Shown in pieces: positions 26,807-35,986 of a stretch of 64,000 nucleotides of DNA; positions within the stretch are counted from its first letter, which is position 1, and the number at the start of each line of letters is the position of its first letter. Origin of the DNA: Pseudomonadota bacterium. Lineage in GTDB: Bacteria > Pseudomonadota > Alphaproteobacteria > SHVP01. The position numbers were made by a program, and so were the translations under genes. The stretch is from positions 41,469-105,468 of the forward strand of contig JAQBYN010000008.1 in assembly GCA_027622715.1 (NCBI GenBank). The letters are read 5' to 3'. The notes under the pieces are model-generated. The model did no database searches. It was not told the DNA's origin and was given only the letters and a program-made list of their open reading frames with translations.

Positions 26807-27258
26807 CAGATTGTGAAATCCATTGGCTCGGATTTGGCGGCGGCAACGCTGCACGCCCGCGCTTGCTGATACAGGTCCTCCAAGGTAATCGCGTCGAGCC
26901 GGCTCATCGTTTCGTCTTGTACGGTGCGCCACAGCGGTGCGACGACCTTTTGGCCGATCTCCGACGTACTTGGATGCTCGGGCCCATCGTCGGCTTCCAG
27001 CGTGTAAACGACCCGGGCGATTTCGCCGACCGTGATCCGGCGCCGTTCGCGGGCCAGGCGATAGCCGCCGCGCGGCCCGCGCACGCCACGCAGAATGCCG
27101 GCCCGCACCAGCCGCTGCATCACCTGTTCCAGGTAACGCTGCGGAATCCCCTGACGCGCGGTGATCTCGCGCGCCTGGACCGGATCGGGGCCGCCGTGGA
27201 CCGCGATATCGACGACGGCCTCCAGGGCAAACATCATCTTCTTTGAAATGCGCAACAT
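26806..27258 (-). CDS. Rrf2-family transcriptional regulator
   Basis: 150 aa. Winged helix with ALEAVVDIAVHGG, GIPQRYLEQVMQRLVRAGIL and the Rrf2 wing GVRGPRGGYRLAR. Only one Cys is present (in RACSVAA near the C terminus), so the three-Cys [2Fe-2S] site of IscR and NsrR is missing. That and the coupled cysK make it more CymR-like. It is separated from dut by 4 bases, so the whole run ubiE to dsrE is read leftward. Confidence 0.87.
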   Translation of the reverse strand: MLRISKKMMFALEAVVDIAVHGGPDPVQAREITARQGIPQRYLEQVMQRLVRAGILRGVRGPRGGYRLARERRRITVGEIARVVYTLEADDGPEHPSTSEIGQKVVAPLWRTVQDETMSRLDAITLEDLYQQARACSVAAAKSEPMDFTI

Positions 27259-27262
27259 GACT

Positions 27263-27721
27263 CTAGCGTCCTTGCGCGCCGGTGCCGGTCGATCCGAATC
27301 CGCCTGCGCCGCGCGCCGTCTCGTCTAGCGCGCTTTCTTGCCAGACCACTCGGCGCACCGGCGCGACGACCAGCTGGGCAATTCGGTCGCCGCGATTGAT
27401 GGTCGCGGTTTCGGCGCCGTGGTTAATCAAGATGACACCGATCTCGCCGCGGTAATCGGCGTCGATAGTGCCGGGCGTGTTCAACACCGTCAGCCCTTGC
27501 TTGAGCGCGAGACCCGAGCGTGGCCGCACCTGGGCCTCATGGCCGGGATCAAGCGCAATGCGGATACCGGTCGGGATGGCGGCCCGCGCGCCCGGCGCCA
27601 ACTCGCGCGGCGTATCGATCGCAGCACGCAAATCCATACCGGCGCTGCCTGCGGTCGCATAATCCGGTAACGGTAGGTCGCGGGCATGGGCGAGGCGCTC
27701 GATCGGCACCGAAAGGGTCAT
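27263..27721 (-). CDS. dut: Deoxyuridine 5'-triphosphate nucleotidohydrolase
   Basis: 152 aa trimeric dUTPase. Family motifs are visible: [10 protein letters not shown] (1), [11 protein letters not shown] (2), [16 protein letters not shown] (3), [13 protein letters not shown] (4) and [10 protein letters not shown] (5). The ATG at 27721 overlaps the coaBC TGA by four bases. A much longer open frame reaches 28141, but the extra residues are an Arg-rich antiphase reading of coaBC and were rejected. Confidence 0.96.
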   Translation of the reverse strand: MTLSVPIERLAHARDLPLPDYATAGSAGMDLRAAIDTPRELAPGARAAIPTGIRIALDPGHEAQVRPRSGLALKQGLTVLNTPGTIDADYRGEIGVILINHGAETATINRGDRIAQLVVAPVRRVVWQESALDETARGAGGFGSTGTGAQGR

Positions 27722-28932
27722 GACGGGCGGCCCAAACTGTTGGCGATCCGGACCGCCAACCGATCGGCAACCTCGGCCTTTGACAGCCGTGGCCAGTCTT
27801 CTTGCCCAGCGGCGTCGATAATGCTGACGGTGTTGTCGTCGGCGCCGAACGTGGCGCCGGCGGCAACGCTGTTCGCGACGATCCAGTCGCACCCTTTGCG
27901 CACACGTTTGGCCGCAGCATTTTGCGCTACTGCGTCGGTCTCGGCGGCAAAGCCCACCACCAGCGCGGGCCGGTGGTCGGGATGGCGCGACAGCGTGGCG
28001 AGGATGTCGGGGTTCTCGATCAGCGTCAGTTGTGGCGGCGCACCGCTCTTCTTGATCTTCGTCTCGGTCTCGGCGGCGACCCGCCAATCGGCGACGGCGG
28101 CGGCGCACACCGCGACATCCACCGGCAGCGCGGCTTCGCAAGCGGCTAGCATGGCGCGCGCATTTTCGACGGCGCGCACCGTCACCCCCGGCGGATCGGG
28201 CAAGTCGGTCGGCCCGCTGACGAGGATCGTTTCGGCGCCCAGCCGGGCTAGCGCGGCGGCAATGGCGTGGCCCTGCCGGCCGGAGGAGCGGTTGGCGATA
28301 TAGCGCACCGGGTCAATCGGTTCGTGAGTGGGTCCCGAGGTCACCAAGGCGCGTCGTCCGGTCAGGGCGCGGGGCGTTGTGCCGCCGATCTCGCTTAACG
28401 CGGCGGCAATCGCGGTGACAAGATCGGCGGGCTCAACCAATCGGCCTTCGCCCGATTCGCCGTCGGCCAGTTCGCCGCGCGCCGGTCCGACGATCCGTAC
28501 ACCGTCGCCGCGCAAGGTATCGATGTTGCGTTGGGTTGCCGCGTGGTGCCACATCCGCACGTTCATTGCCGGGGCGATCAAGATTGGTTTGTCCGTGGCC
28601 AGCAGCGTCGTCGAGGCGAGATCGTCGGCGATGCCGGCGGCCATTTTCGCAATGATGTTCGCGGTTGCCGGGGCAACGACAACAAGGTCGGCCTCGCGCG
28701 ACAATTGGATATGGCCCATTTCCGATTCGTCTTTGAGCGAAAAGATGTCCTGGTAAACCGGCTGCGCACTCAGCGCCGCGACCGACAGCGGTGTCACAAA
28801 CTCGCCCGCCGCCGCCGTCATGACACAGCGCACTGTGCAGCCTTCGGCCCGCAGGCGCCGGATCAGGTCCAGGGCCTTGAACGCGGCGATGCCGCCGGAG
28901 ATCACCAGGAGGACACGTTTTCCGGTCAACAT
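27718..28932 (-). CDS. coaBC: Bifunctional phosphopantothenoylcysteine decarboxylase / synthetase
   Basis: 404 aa, two steps of coenzyme A synthesis. The N-terminal CoaC flavoprotein domain (about 1-180) has [20 protein letters not shown] and the substrate-binding [10 protein letters not shown]. The C-terminal CoaB domain (about 190-400) has [20 protein letters not shown] and [11 protein letters not shown] 28932. ubiB lies upstream on the same strand, about 70 bases away. The coaBC-dut overlap is common in proteobacteria. Confidence 0.96.
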   Translation of the reverse strand: MLTGKRVLLVISGGIAAFKALDLIRRLRAEGCTVRCVMTAAAGEFVTPLSVAALSAQPVYQDIFSLKDESEMGHIQLSREADLVVVAPATANIIAKMAAGIADDLASTTLLATDKPILIAPAMNVRMWHHAATQRNIDTLRGDGVRIVGPARGELADGESGEGRLVEPADLVTAIAAALSEIGGTTPRALTGRRALVTSGPTHEPIDPVRYIANRSSGRQGHAIAAALARLGAETILVSGPTDLPDPPGVTVRAVENARAMLAACEAALPVDVAVCAAAVADWRVAAETETKIKKSGAPPQLTLIENPDILATLSRHPDHRPALVVGFAAETDAVAQNAAAKRVRKGCDWIVANSVAAGATFGADDNTVSIIDAAGQEDWPRLSKAEVADRLAVRIANSLGRPS

Positions 28933-29001
28933 GGCGGGAGTATTTCACACGCTGCACATGTTGAAAACCGGTAACCCGCAACGCGCGGTGTGCAAGCGGC
29001 T

Positions 29002-30552
29002 TTAGGTCAGCAGCAGAACGACCAAAATCACCGCGCCCAGCGCAATCAGTAGTCGATTGGTCAGGCGGCGCTGCCGCGTTTGGTCGCGGGCGATCTCACG
29101 CACGGTGTCGGGGTGCAGCCGCAGGCCCTCGTCGGCGATCTGACTGACCAGGGTCTGTGCGCTCTCCAAAACGCCCGGCAGGCGCCGCAGGACCCGCAGC
29201 GTACTGTTTAGGTTGTCGCGGACCCGCGCGGCGGGGCCCATATGGCCTTCCATCCATTCCTGGATCACCGGCTGGGCCTTTTCCCAGAACACAATTTCTG
29301 GGTCTAGACTGCGCGCCACGCCTTCGGCCACGACCATGGTTTTTTGCAACAGCAGCAGTTGGGTCTGGGTCTCCATCTGGAATTGTTCGGTGACCCGCAA
29401 CAGTTGGGCCAACAGCCGGGCGATGGATATTTCATGCGCCGGTTTGCCAAGGATCGGTTCACCAATTGCCCGACAGGCCTGGGCGAAGGCATCAAGCGAC
29501 TGATTGGCCGGAACGTAGCCGGCCTCGAAATGCACTTCGGCCACGCGCCAATAGTCGCGCGTCAGAAAGGCCAGCATCAGATCGGCCAGATAGCGCCGGT
29601 CCTTCAGCTCCAGCCGCCCCATAATGCCGAAATCAACCGCGAGGATATTGCCTTCGGTGTCAGCGAACAGATTGCCGGGATGCATGTCGCCGTGAAAAAA
29701 GCCGTCGCGGAAAACCTGATGCAAAAAGGCTTCGAGCAGGTTGGTCACGACGGTGTCGAGGTCGATGCCGGCGTCGACTAGGGCGTCGCGGTTTCCCAGG
29801 CCGATCCCATCGACGCGCGCCAGGGTCAGGACCCGTGGACTGGTCCGGGTCCAGTCGACCGCCGGGACGACGTAGGTCGAATCTCCGTCGAAATTCTGAC
29901 CGATCTCCGACGCCGCCGCTGCCTCCAGGCTCAGATCCATTTCGCGGTAGCTGCTTTCGGCAAACTTATCGACCACCTCGACCGGCTTGAGCCGGCGCAT
30001 CCCGGGCTGGGTCGCCTCGACGATCCGGGCCAGCCAACGAAACAGCTCGATGTCGCGGCCGAAGGCGCGCTCGACGCCGGGGCGCAGAACCTTCACCGCG
30101 ACCTCGTGCCCGTCGGTGGTTACCGCATAATGCACCTGAGCAATACTCGCGGCGGCAACCGGGATTTCGTCAAACGATGCGAACACGGTCTCGAGCGAGC
30201 CGTCGAATGCCGCTTCAATGACCTCAATGGCCGCCTCGCCGGGGAACGGCGCGAGCCGGTCGCGCAGCGACGCGAGATCGGCGGCGAATTCATCGCCCAC
30301 CAGGTCAGCGCGGGTTGAGAGGGTCTGACCGAACTTGATAAAGGCCGGCCCAAGGGCCTCGAGTGCGGCGACTAGCCGCTGGCCGCGCCGCAGGCCGCGC
30401 ATCGCCAGCCGCGGGCCGGGCAGAAAAAAACGCCCCAGCCGCTGCGGCCAACGGCCATAGCCCAGCATGTCGAGCATGAACAGGGCATCGTGCCGCGCCA
30501 GCGTGTAGGCGATCCGAATCAGCCGGAAAATATTGCGAAAAGGTCCCAGCAA
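29002..30552 (-). CDS. ubiB: Ubiquinone biosynthesis protein UbiB (ABC1/ADCK atypical kinase)
   Basis: 516 aa. The invariant KxGQ stretch (AFIKFGQTLSTRADLVGDE), the AAAS loop (PVAAASIAQVHYA), catalytic HGDMHPGNLF and metal-binding AVDFGIMG mark the UbiB atypical kinase family that supports coenzyme Q synthesis. A single membrane segment ends the protein (LLIALGAVILVVLLLT). The start is a TTG at 30552, which gives the normal N terminus FRNIFRLIRIAYTLARHDA; no clear ribosome-binding site is seen. ubiE ends six bases upstream. Confidence 0.94.
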   Translation of the reverse strand: MLGPFRNIFRLIRIAYTLARHDALFMLDMLGYGRWPQRLGRFFLPGPRLAMRGLRRGQRLVAALEALGPAFIKFGQTLSTRADLVGDEFAADLASLRDRLAPFPGEAAIEVIEAAFDGSLETVFASFDEIPVAAASIAQVHYAVTTDGHEVAVKVLRPGVERAFGRDIELFRWLARIVEATQPGMRRLKPVEVVDKFAESSYREMDLSLEAAAASEIGQNFDGDSTYVVPAVDWTRTSPRVLTLARVDGIGLGNRDALVDAGIDLDTVVTNLLEAFLHQVFRDGFFHGDMHPGNLFADTEGNILAVDFGIMGRLELKDRRYLADLMLAFLTRDYWRVAEVHFEAGYVPANQSLDAFAQACRAIGEPILGKPAHEISIARLLAQLLRVTEQFQMETQTQLLLLQKTMVVAEGVARSLDPEIVFWEKAQPVIQEWMEGHMGPAARVRDNLNSTLRVLRRLPGVLESAQTLVSQIADEGLRLHPDTVREIARDQTRQRRLTNRLLIALGAVILVVLLLT

Positions 30553-30558
30553 GTGCGT

Positions 30559-31347
30559 TCAGGTTCGCCAGCCCGAGTGCAGCGCGACGATCCCGCCCGA
30601 TAGATTTGTGAAACTGACGCGGCCGAAGCCCGCCGCTCCAATCATTTCGGCGAAGGCATCTTGAGCGGGAAAGGTCCGAATGCTCTGCGCCAGATAACGG
30701 TATGACTCCGCATCGCGCGCGATCAACCGGCCCATCACCGGCAGTACCCGGAGTGAATAGGCGTCATAGGCCGGCGCCAGCAACGGGGCGACGCGGCTAA
30801 ATTCAAGACACAGAAAATGACCACCGGGTCGCAATACGCGGTAAGCCTCGCGCAGCGCTGCGGCGATATCGGTCATATTACGGATGCCGAAGGCAACCGT
30901 GTAGGCGTCCATTGACCGGTCGGGCAGGGGCAGGGCCTGGGCGTCGCCGCAGGCCCATTCGAGGCCGCTCACATAGCCCCGGTCGACGCCGCGATCGCGC
31001 CCAACGCGGAGCATCTTTTCGTTGATATCCAGCACGCTGACCCGCGGTCGTGCGTCGGGCGCGGCGTCGCGAAAGGGTCGCAAGATGCGCAGCGCGATGT
31101 CGCCGGTGCCGCCCGCGACGTCCAGGACTTGCTGGCCGGGCCGGGCGCGCAGGCGGCGCACCAGGGTGTCTTTCCATAATCGGTGCAGCCCACCGCTCAT
31201 GACGTCGTTCATCACGTCGTAGCGGCCCGACACCGAATCGAAAACCCCGCGCACCAATCCGCTCTTGTCGGCGCGTGGCACCTTGCGAAAGCCGAAGGCG
31301 ACCTCGTCGGTCGGGGTATGGTCGGGCGCGGCGGCGTTGTCGGTCAT
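30559..31347 (-). CDS. ubiE: Ubiquinone/menaquinone C-methyltransferase UbiE
   Basis: 262 aa SAM-dependent C-methyltransferase of quinone synthesis. [25 protein letters not shown], motif [12 protein letters not shown], and [20 protein letters not shown] with LCLEFSRV fit the family. ATG 31347. It is divergent from mutM (99 bases between starts), the usual alphaproteobacterial arrangement, and heads the ubiE-ubiB-coaBC-dut run. Confidence 0.96.
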   Translation of the reverse strand: MTDNAAAPDHTPTDEVAFGFRKVPRADKSGLVRGVFDSVSGRYDVMNDVMSGGLHRLWKDTLVRRLRARPGQQVLDVAGGTGDIALRILRPFRDAAPDARPRVSVLDINEKMLRVGRDRGVDRGYVSGLEWACGDAQALPLPDRSMDAYTVAFGIRNMTDIAAALREAYRVLRPGGHFLCLEFSRVAPLLAPAYDAYSLRVLPVMGRLIARDAESYRYLAQSIRTFPAQDAFAEMIGAAGFGRVSFTNLSGGIVALHSGWRT

Positions 31348-31446
31348 GACGGCGACGATAGCGCAGGGGTCCGAAACACGCTACTTTGCCCGGCCGTCGG
31401 TGCCTTTTGCTGTTGCGCCGGGCTTCATCCCTCACCGTGTAGAATC

Positions 31447-32277
31447 GTGCCGGAACTGCCCGAAGTCGAAACCGTGGTCCGTGGCCTGCGTCCGCATCTC
31501 GAGGGCGCGACATTGGCGCGGGTTGAGGTCAGGCGCCCGGACCTGCGCCAACCCTTTCCCAACCGCTTTGCCGCCCGTCTCACCGGGCGCCGGGTGGTCT
31601 CCTTATCGCGCCGCGCCAAATATATTGTGGGCACCCTTGATGACGGCGTGCAGCTGCTCGCGCACCTAGGCATGTCCGGACGCATGGTGCTGCACCGTGG
31701 CCCGCCGCCCGAGCGTGGCAAGCACGATCATGTTGTCTTTATTACAGGGGCGGGCGCCCATATCGTGTTCAGCGATCCGCGCCGCTTTGGCTTGATGACG
31801 CTGATCGAGCCCGGCGCGGCGGCCGATCACCCGCTATTACGCGACCTTGGGCCCGAGCCCTTGGGCAACGCGTTCGACGGCGCCCTGCTTGCCGCGCGAC
31901 TCAAGGGGAAGCAGACGCCGATCAAAGCAGCGCTGCTCGATCAGCGCGTGGTTGCTGGTTTGGGCAACATCTATGTCTGTGAGGCGCTTTATCAGGCCGG
32001 GATATCGCCGCGGCGTCTGGCCCGCACGGTGGGCCCGGTTCGGGCCGAGCGGCTCGCGGTCGCCATTCGCGCTGTCCTGAACGCGGCAATTGCCGCGGGT
32101 GGGTCGTCGTTGCGAGACTACGTCGGGTCCAGTGGCGAACTCGGCTATTTTCAGCATAGTTTTTCGGTGTATGACCGCGAGGGGCAACCGTGCCCGTCAT
32201 GCGATTGCGACCGCGCCGTGATCCGCATCGTGCAGTCCGGGCGCTCCACCTTCTATTGTCCGCGTCGCCAACGGTGA
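31447..32277 (+). CDS. mutM: Formamidopyrimidine-DNA glycosylase with altered zinc finger
   Basis: 276 aa base-excision enzyme for 8-oxoguanine and formamidopyrimidines. After the GTG start the mature protein begins PELPEVETV with the catalytic Pro and Glu. Lys in HLGMSGRM and the H2TH region ([20 protein letters not shown]) are intact. The C-terminal zinc finger is odd: Cys at 249, 252, 254 and 271, but the expected fourth ligand in FYCPRRQ is R274 (codon CGC, one step from TGC). C252 may substitute. GTG 31447 is certain because the N-terminal Pro must follow it. Confidence 0.95.
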   Translation: MPELPEVETVVRGLRPHLEGATLARVEVRRPDLRQPFPNRFAARLTGRRVVSLSRRAKYIVGTLDDGVQLLAHLGMSGRMVLHRGPPPERGKHDHVVFITGAGAHIVFSDPRRFGLMTLIEPGAAADHPLLRDLGPEPLGNAFDGALLAARLKGKQTPIKAALLDQRVVAGLGNIYVCEALYQAGISPRRLARTVGPVRAERLAVAIRAVLNAAIAAGGSSLRDYVGSSGELGYFQHSFSVYDREGQPCPSCDCDRAVIRIVQSGRSTFYCPRRQR

Positions 32278-32288
32278 ACCGATCGCGG

Positions 32289-32318
32289 TTGATCTTGCCC
32301 GTCCGCTTCGCGTATACG
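32289..32318 (+). promoter_or_regulatory. Promoter candidate for the enoyl-CoA hydratase gene
   Basis: TTGATC (32289-32294), 18-base spacer, TATACG (32313-32318), in the mutM-hydratase gap. A strong AGGAGG at 32371-32376 precedes the start codon. Confidence 0.4.
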
Positions 32319-32381
32319 GGCCGCCTCTGACGAAGCGCCCGGACCAAGTATGACGCATACCTTCTTCGAAAGGAGGCCGTG

Positions 32382-33158
32382 ATGGCCTACGAAACGATCC
32401 TGGTCGAAACCAAAGGCAATGTCGGCCTGATCACACTCAATCGGCCAGAGGCCTTAAACGCCCTGAACGGCGATCTGATGCGCGAACTCGGCGCCGCGCT
32501 GGACCGTTTCGAATCGGATGATGCGGTCGGCGCGATGGTCATTACCGGCAGCGAAAAGGCATTCGCCGCGGGTGCCGATATCAAGGAAATGCAACCCAAG
32601 AGTTTTGTCGATGTTTATTCTAGCGACTTTATTACCAAGGACTGGGGCCGCACCGCGACCTGCCGCAAGCCCGTCATCGCTGCGGTAGCAGGCTACGCCC
32701 TGGGAGGCGGCTGCGAACTTGCCATGATGTGCGACTTTATTCTTGCCGCCCCGAACGCCAAATTCGGGCAACCCGAGATTCGTTTGGGCATCATTCCCGG
32801 CTCAGGGGGCACGCAACGCCTGGCCCGCTTCGTCGGCAAATCGAAAGCAATGGAGATGGTCCTAACCGGACGCATGATGGATGCCGAAGAAGCCGAACGT
32901 GCCGGCCTGGTTAGCCGCATTGTGCCGGCGGAGGAGCTCCTGGACGAGGCCATCAAAGTGGCCGGCGAAATCGCGGCGCTGTCGCGCCCCGCGGTTTATA
33001 TGGCGAAAGAGGCGGTGAATCGGGCCTATGAAACAACCCTCGAAGAGGGGATGCGCTTCGAGCGGCGCCTGTTTCACGCAACTTTTGCTCTCGAAGATCA
33101 GAAAGAGGGCATGGCGGCGTTTGTCGAGAAACGAAAGCCAAATTTCAAGAACGCCTGA
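32382..33158 (+). CDS. Enoyl-CoA hydratase/isomerase (crotonase family)
   Basis: 258 aa. [15 protein letters not shown] and [11 protein letters not shown] form the oxyanion hole. [18 protein letters not shown] carries the catalytic Glu pair region, and [16 protein letters not shown] follows, all typical of short-chain enoyl-CoA hydratase in beta-oxidation. ATG 32382 follows AGGAGG; a GTG three bases earlier is possible. It is a single-gene unit with its own promoter candidate, followed by rpsT with a separate promoter. Confidence 0.92.
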   Translation: MAYETILVETKGNVGLITLNRPEALNALNGDLMRELGAALDRFESDDAVGAMVITGSEKAFAAGADIKEMQPKSFVDVYSSDFITKDWGRTATCRKPVIAAVAGYALGGGCELAMMCDFILAAPNAKFGQPEIRLGIIPGSGGTQRLARFVGKSKAMEMVLTGRMMDAEEAERAGLVSRIVPAEELLDEAIKVAGEIAALSRPAVYMAKEAVNRAYETTLEEGMRFERRLFHATFALEDQKEGMAAFVEKRKPNFKNA

Positions 33159-33163
33159 ATCGG

Positions 33164-33192
33164 TTGACCGACCGGGTGTCAGACGATATAAG
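33164..33192 (+). promoter_or_regulatory. Sigma70-type promoter of rpsT
   Basis: TTGACC (33164-33169), 17-base spacer, TATAAG (33187-33192), 32 bases before the rpsT ATG and right after the hydratase stop. This is one of the best promoter matches in the window. Confidence 0.65.
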
Positions 33193-33224
33193 CCGCCTTT
33201 CCACAACTCACATGAAGTATTGTC

Positions 33225-33491
33225 ATGGCGCACCATAAATCTGCGCAAAAAAGAATTCGTCAGACTGTGCGGCGCAGCGCAGTCAATACGGCACGCGTCG
33301 GTCGCGTCCGCACGTTTATCAAGAAAGTTGAGATGGCAATCGCCGGTGGCGATCGGGCGAAGGCACAAGATGCGCTACGCCAGGCTGAACCCGAAATGAT
33401 GCGCGGTGCCCACAAAGGCATCGTCAAGAAAAATACGATGTCGCGGCGCATTTCCCGATTGTCGAAGCGCATCAATGGGATGCCTGCATAA
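33225..33491 (+). CDS. rpsT: 30S ribosomal protein S20
   Basis: 88 aa, the normal size. MAHHKSAQKRIRQTVRRSA, the basic helices, and HKGIVKKNTMSRRISRLSKR are typical of S20, which binds the 5' domain of 16S rRNA. It has its own promoter and is followed by a strong terminator, so it is probably monocistronic. rpsT upstream of dnaA is common in alphaproteobacteria. Confidence 0.98.
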   Translation: MAHHKSAQKRIRQTVRRSAVNTARVGRVRTFIKKVEMAIAGGDRAKAQDALRQAEPEMMRGAHKGIVKKNTMSRRISRLSKRINGMPA

Positions 33492-33518
33492 GTTACGACG
33501 TAAACTTTCGTATGGACG

Positions 33519-33546
33519 GGCCGCACTATTCAGTGCGGCCTTTTTT
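33519..33546 (+). terminator. Intrinsic terminator of rpsT
   Basis: GGCCGCACT (33519-33527), loop ATTC, AGTGCGGCC (33532-33540), then TTTTTT. Perfect 9-bp stem 27 bases after the rpsT stop. Confidence 0.92.
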
Positions 33547-33900
33547 GTGCGTCCTTTGCATCCAAATGCCCACCAAGATGTAGTGGTGTTGCCGCAATGC
33601 ATGGCGAACTAATTTTTTTCTAAGGTACGAAAGGCAATGTTGAACGAGCCCAGAGTGGGCAGTAGTCTTGTCTCACCGAACTGGGGTTCCGGGCATCTCT
33701 GCCCAACATTTAATTTTTTCACATGCATGGGGACGGGCCCGACGCCGGTCTCTTGGTCGTGGAGGCTTTTCAAAAAATTTGATTAAGGCAGCAGATCGAA
33801 AATCTTTCTGCGCTAATAAATATTCATAAACATAAGCCGGCCTCGTGCCGGTTAGGGAGAGATGTCCAGCGAGAAAAACGCGCGGACCTGGGAAGCGTGA
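33547..33900. other. Gene-free region before rhodanese-dnaA
   Basis: No convincing gene. The left part holds the structured segment at 33636-33719. The right part (about 33765-33835) is AT-rich, with GCAGA/TCTGC inverted repeats and a CCGGC/GCCGG hairpin around 33837-33850 just before the rhodanese gene. One TTTTTCACA (33715-33723) fits a loose DnaA-box pattern, but no cluster of boxes is present. Confidence 0.6.
33636..33719 (+). ncRNA. Possible structured RNA with alternative hairpins
   Basis: AATGTT (33636-33641) can close on AACATT (33705-33710). Inside are GCCCA-3-TGGGC (33648-33660) and GGGCA-4-TGCCC (33691-33704), or alternatively a long-range TGGGCAG (33656-33662) with CTGCCCA (33699-33705). 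A T-rich tract (33714-33719) follows. This could be a small RNA or a leader switch; no known family was recognised. Confidence 0.3.
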
Positions 33901-34317
33901 ATGGACTATGCAGGTGATGTTTCGGTCGAAGATGCTTGGCGCATTCTCGGCGACGATTCGTCGGCCCAATTGATCGACGTGCGGACGCAGGCAGAGTGGA
34001 ATTTCGTGGGTCTGCCCGACCTCAGTACGGTCGGAAAAGCAGTCCACCGGGTCGAATGGCAGGGCTTCCCCGGCGGCGCCTCCAACACCCAGTTCACCGA
34101 CCAGGTCGCGGCGACCGGCGCCAAACCGACCGATACGCTCTTGTTTCTCTGCCGGTCCGGCGGGCGGTCCAAAGCGGCGGCCATTGCTTTGAGCGGCCTC
34201 GGCTATACCAAGTGTTACAACGTCGCGGGCGGTTTCGAGGGCGACCTCGACGGTGATCTCCACCGCGGTCGCGCTGGGGGCTGGAAAGCCGCCGGTCTCC
34301 CCTGGAACCAGTCCTGA
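33901..34317 (+). CDS. Rhodanese-like domain protein
   Basis: 138 aa single rhodanese domain. The active-site loop is FLCRSGGRS with C84; the N-terminal VSVEDAWRIL, AQLIDVRTQAEW and the C-terminal GFEGDLDGDLHRG fit. Rhodaneses carry sulfane sulfur on the Cys. The ATG at 33901 is followed by dnaA only 7 bases after the stop, so the two are probably transcribed together. The partner and physiological sulfur acceptor are unknown. Confidence 0.9.
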   Translation: MDYAGDVSVEDAWRILGDDSSAQLIDVRTQAEWNFVGLPDLSTVGKAVHRVEWQGFPGGASNTQFTDQVAATGAKPTDTLLFLCRSGGRSKAAAIALSGLGYTKCYNVAGGFEGDLDGDLHRGRAGGWKAAGLPWNQS

Positions 34318-34324
34318 GGTCTGA

Positions 34325-35695
34325 ATGGAAACGCCCAAAACCAACAGACCCCTCAGCGAAATCTGGCAATGCGTGCGCGATCGGCTTCGTGCTGATGTGG
34401 GCGATGCCGCCTTCAACAGCTGGCTCAAGCAGCTTGAGCTGACCAACATTCACGATGGTCGCGTGCTGATGTCGGTGCCGACACGGTTCATGCGCGACTG
34501 GGTGGTATCCCACTACGCTGAGAAAATTCGTGTCGCTTGGTCTGACGAATCGGGTAGTGAGCCGCAGATCGACATTCTGGTCCGACCCTCCGGTCAGGCC
34601 GCGCAAGTTTTGAAAGACACCAGCGGTGAACCGGTTCGCGAGCGGCCCGTCGATCAAGGGTTGGCCGAGGCCGGTGCGCCGCTCGACCCACGCTTCACTT
34701 TTGACAACTTTGTCGTCGGCAAAGCCAATGAATTGGCCTATGCGGCGGCCCGCCGCGTCGCCGAAGTCGAAACCGTGCCGTTCAACCCGCTCTATCTCTA
34801 CGGCGGGGTTGGGCTCGGCAAGACCCACCTGATGCATGCGATTGCCTGGCATATTCGCGAGCGCGACCCGACCCGCCGGGTGATCTATCTATCGGCCGAA
34901 AAGTTTATGTATCAGTTCATCCGGGCATTGCGTTTCAAGGACGTGATGCAATTCAAGGAACTGTTTCGGTCAGTTGATGTCCTGATGGTCGACGACGTCC
35001 AATTTATCAGCGGCAAAGACTCCACCCAGGAGGAGTTCTTCCACACCTTCAACGCCCTGGTGGATCAGAACCGTCAGGTGATTATTTCGGGGGACCGCTC
35101 ACCCTCCAATCTCGATGGCATGGAGGAGCGCATGCGCTCCCGGCTCGGTTGGGGATTGGTGGCCGATATCCATCAAACCGATTATGAGCTCCGCATCGGT
35201 ATTTTGCAGTCCAAGGTCCAGCACATGGGGGCTAAGAATGTGCCCCAGCAGGTGCTTGAGTTCCTCGCCCATCGCATTACCTCGAACGTCCGTGAGCTCG
35301 AGGGTGCCCTGACCCGGGTGCTGGCCTATTCCAACCTTGTGGGCCGCCCGATCACGCTTGAGACCACCCAGGAGGTGCTGCGCGACCTGCTTCGCGCCAA
35401 TGACCGGCGGATCACCATCGAAGACATTCAAAAACGTGTGGCCGAGCACTACAACATCCGCATTTCCGAGATGCACTCGGCGCGCCGGGCCCGGGCCGTC
35501 GCCCGGCCGCGGCAAGTGGCCATGTATTTGGCCAAACAACTGACGACGCGCTCCCTGCCCGAGATCGGCCGAAAGTTCGGCGGGCGCGATCACACGACCG
35601 TTATGCATGCGGTCAAGCGCATCGACGAACTGCGCCAGAACGACAACATCTTGTCCGAGGATATCGACCTCCTACGGCGGATGCTCGAGACCTAA
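34325..35695 (+). CDS. dnaA: Chromosomal replication initiator DnaA
   Basis: 456 aa. Domain I (1-90, [10 protein letters not shown]), linker II, AAA+ domain III with Walker [11 protein letters not shown] (about residue 160) and Walker [10 protein letters not shown] (about 220), and domain IV with the DnaA-box signature [21 protein letters not shown] (about 415-435). ATG 34325. It leads the dnaA-dnaN-recF-gyrB block. No DnaA-box cluster was found on either side of it, so the replication origin is probably elsewhere. Confidence 0.98.
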   Translation: METPKTNRPLSEIWQCVRDRLRADVGDAAFNSWLKQLELTNIHDGRVLMSVPTRFMRDWVVSHYAEKIRVAWSDESGSEPQIDILVRPSGQAAQVLKDTSGEPVRERPVDQGLAEAGAPLDPRFTFDNFVVGKANELAYAAARRVAEVETVPFNPLYLYGGVGLGKTHLMHAIAWHIRERDPTRRVIYLSAEKFMYQFIRALRFKDVMQFKELFRSVDVLMVDDVQFISGKDSTQEEFFHTFNALVDQNRQVIISGDRSPSNLDGMEERMRSRLGWGLVADIHQTDYELRIGILQSKVQHMGAKNVPQQVLEFLAHRITSNVRELEGALTRVLAYSNLVGRPITLETTQEVLRDLLRANDRRITIEDIQKRVAEHYNIRISEMHSARRARAVARPRQVAMYLAKQLTTRSLPEIGRKFGGRDHTTVMHAVKRIDELRQNDNILSEDIDLLRRMLET

Positions 35696-35986
35696 ATCCG
35701 GCCTCAATAAACCGTACTATTTCAATGGGTTAGGGGTCCGCCGGGGGGTAAAAAAAGCCCCCCAAGCGGCCCGTGGCAGTGCTATACTTAAACCCCGTCG
35801 GACTCTGGCGGGACAGCGGGTCTTCGTCGGCTATTTCCGCCGTGGAGCGGTCGATCAGGCCCGCCGGATTTGTACTGAAATCGTCTCAAAGCGGGCGCCC
35901 CTGGGGGCGCCTGTCTTGTCCAAAAAGGAACGTCGCAGGGGACGGGGCATCGCCCGGCCACGCGGAACAACAAAAGAATTGGCGCT
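35696..35986 (+). promoter_or_regulatory. dnaA-dnaN spacer with two hairpins
   Basis: No gene seen in these 291 bases. GGGGGG-9-CCCCCC (35743-35763) has an A-rich loop and no T-run. A TATACT at 35783-35788 could be a -10 box, without a clear -35. GGCGCCC-4-GGGCGCC (35894-35911) is a very stable hairpin about 75 bases before dnaN. Confidence 0.45.

Noticed and set aside
27263..28141. A 292-codon leftward frame including dut
   Set aside because: The part before 27721 is an Arg-rich antiphase reading of coaBC with no family resemblance; the dUTPase starts at ATG 27721, overlapping coaBC by four bases.
33547..33900. Chromosomal origin of replication next to dnaA
   Set aside because: Only one loose DnaA-box match (33715-33723) and a short AT-rich stretch; no cluster of TTATCCACA-like boxes. 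In alphaproteobacteria the origin is often away from dnaA.
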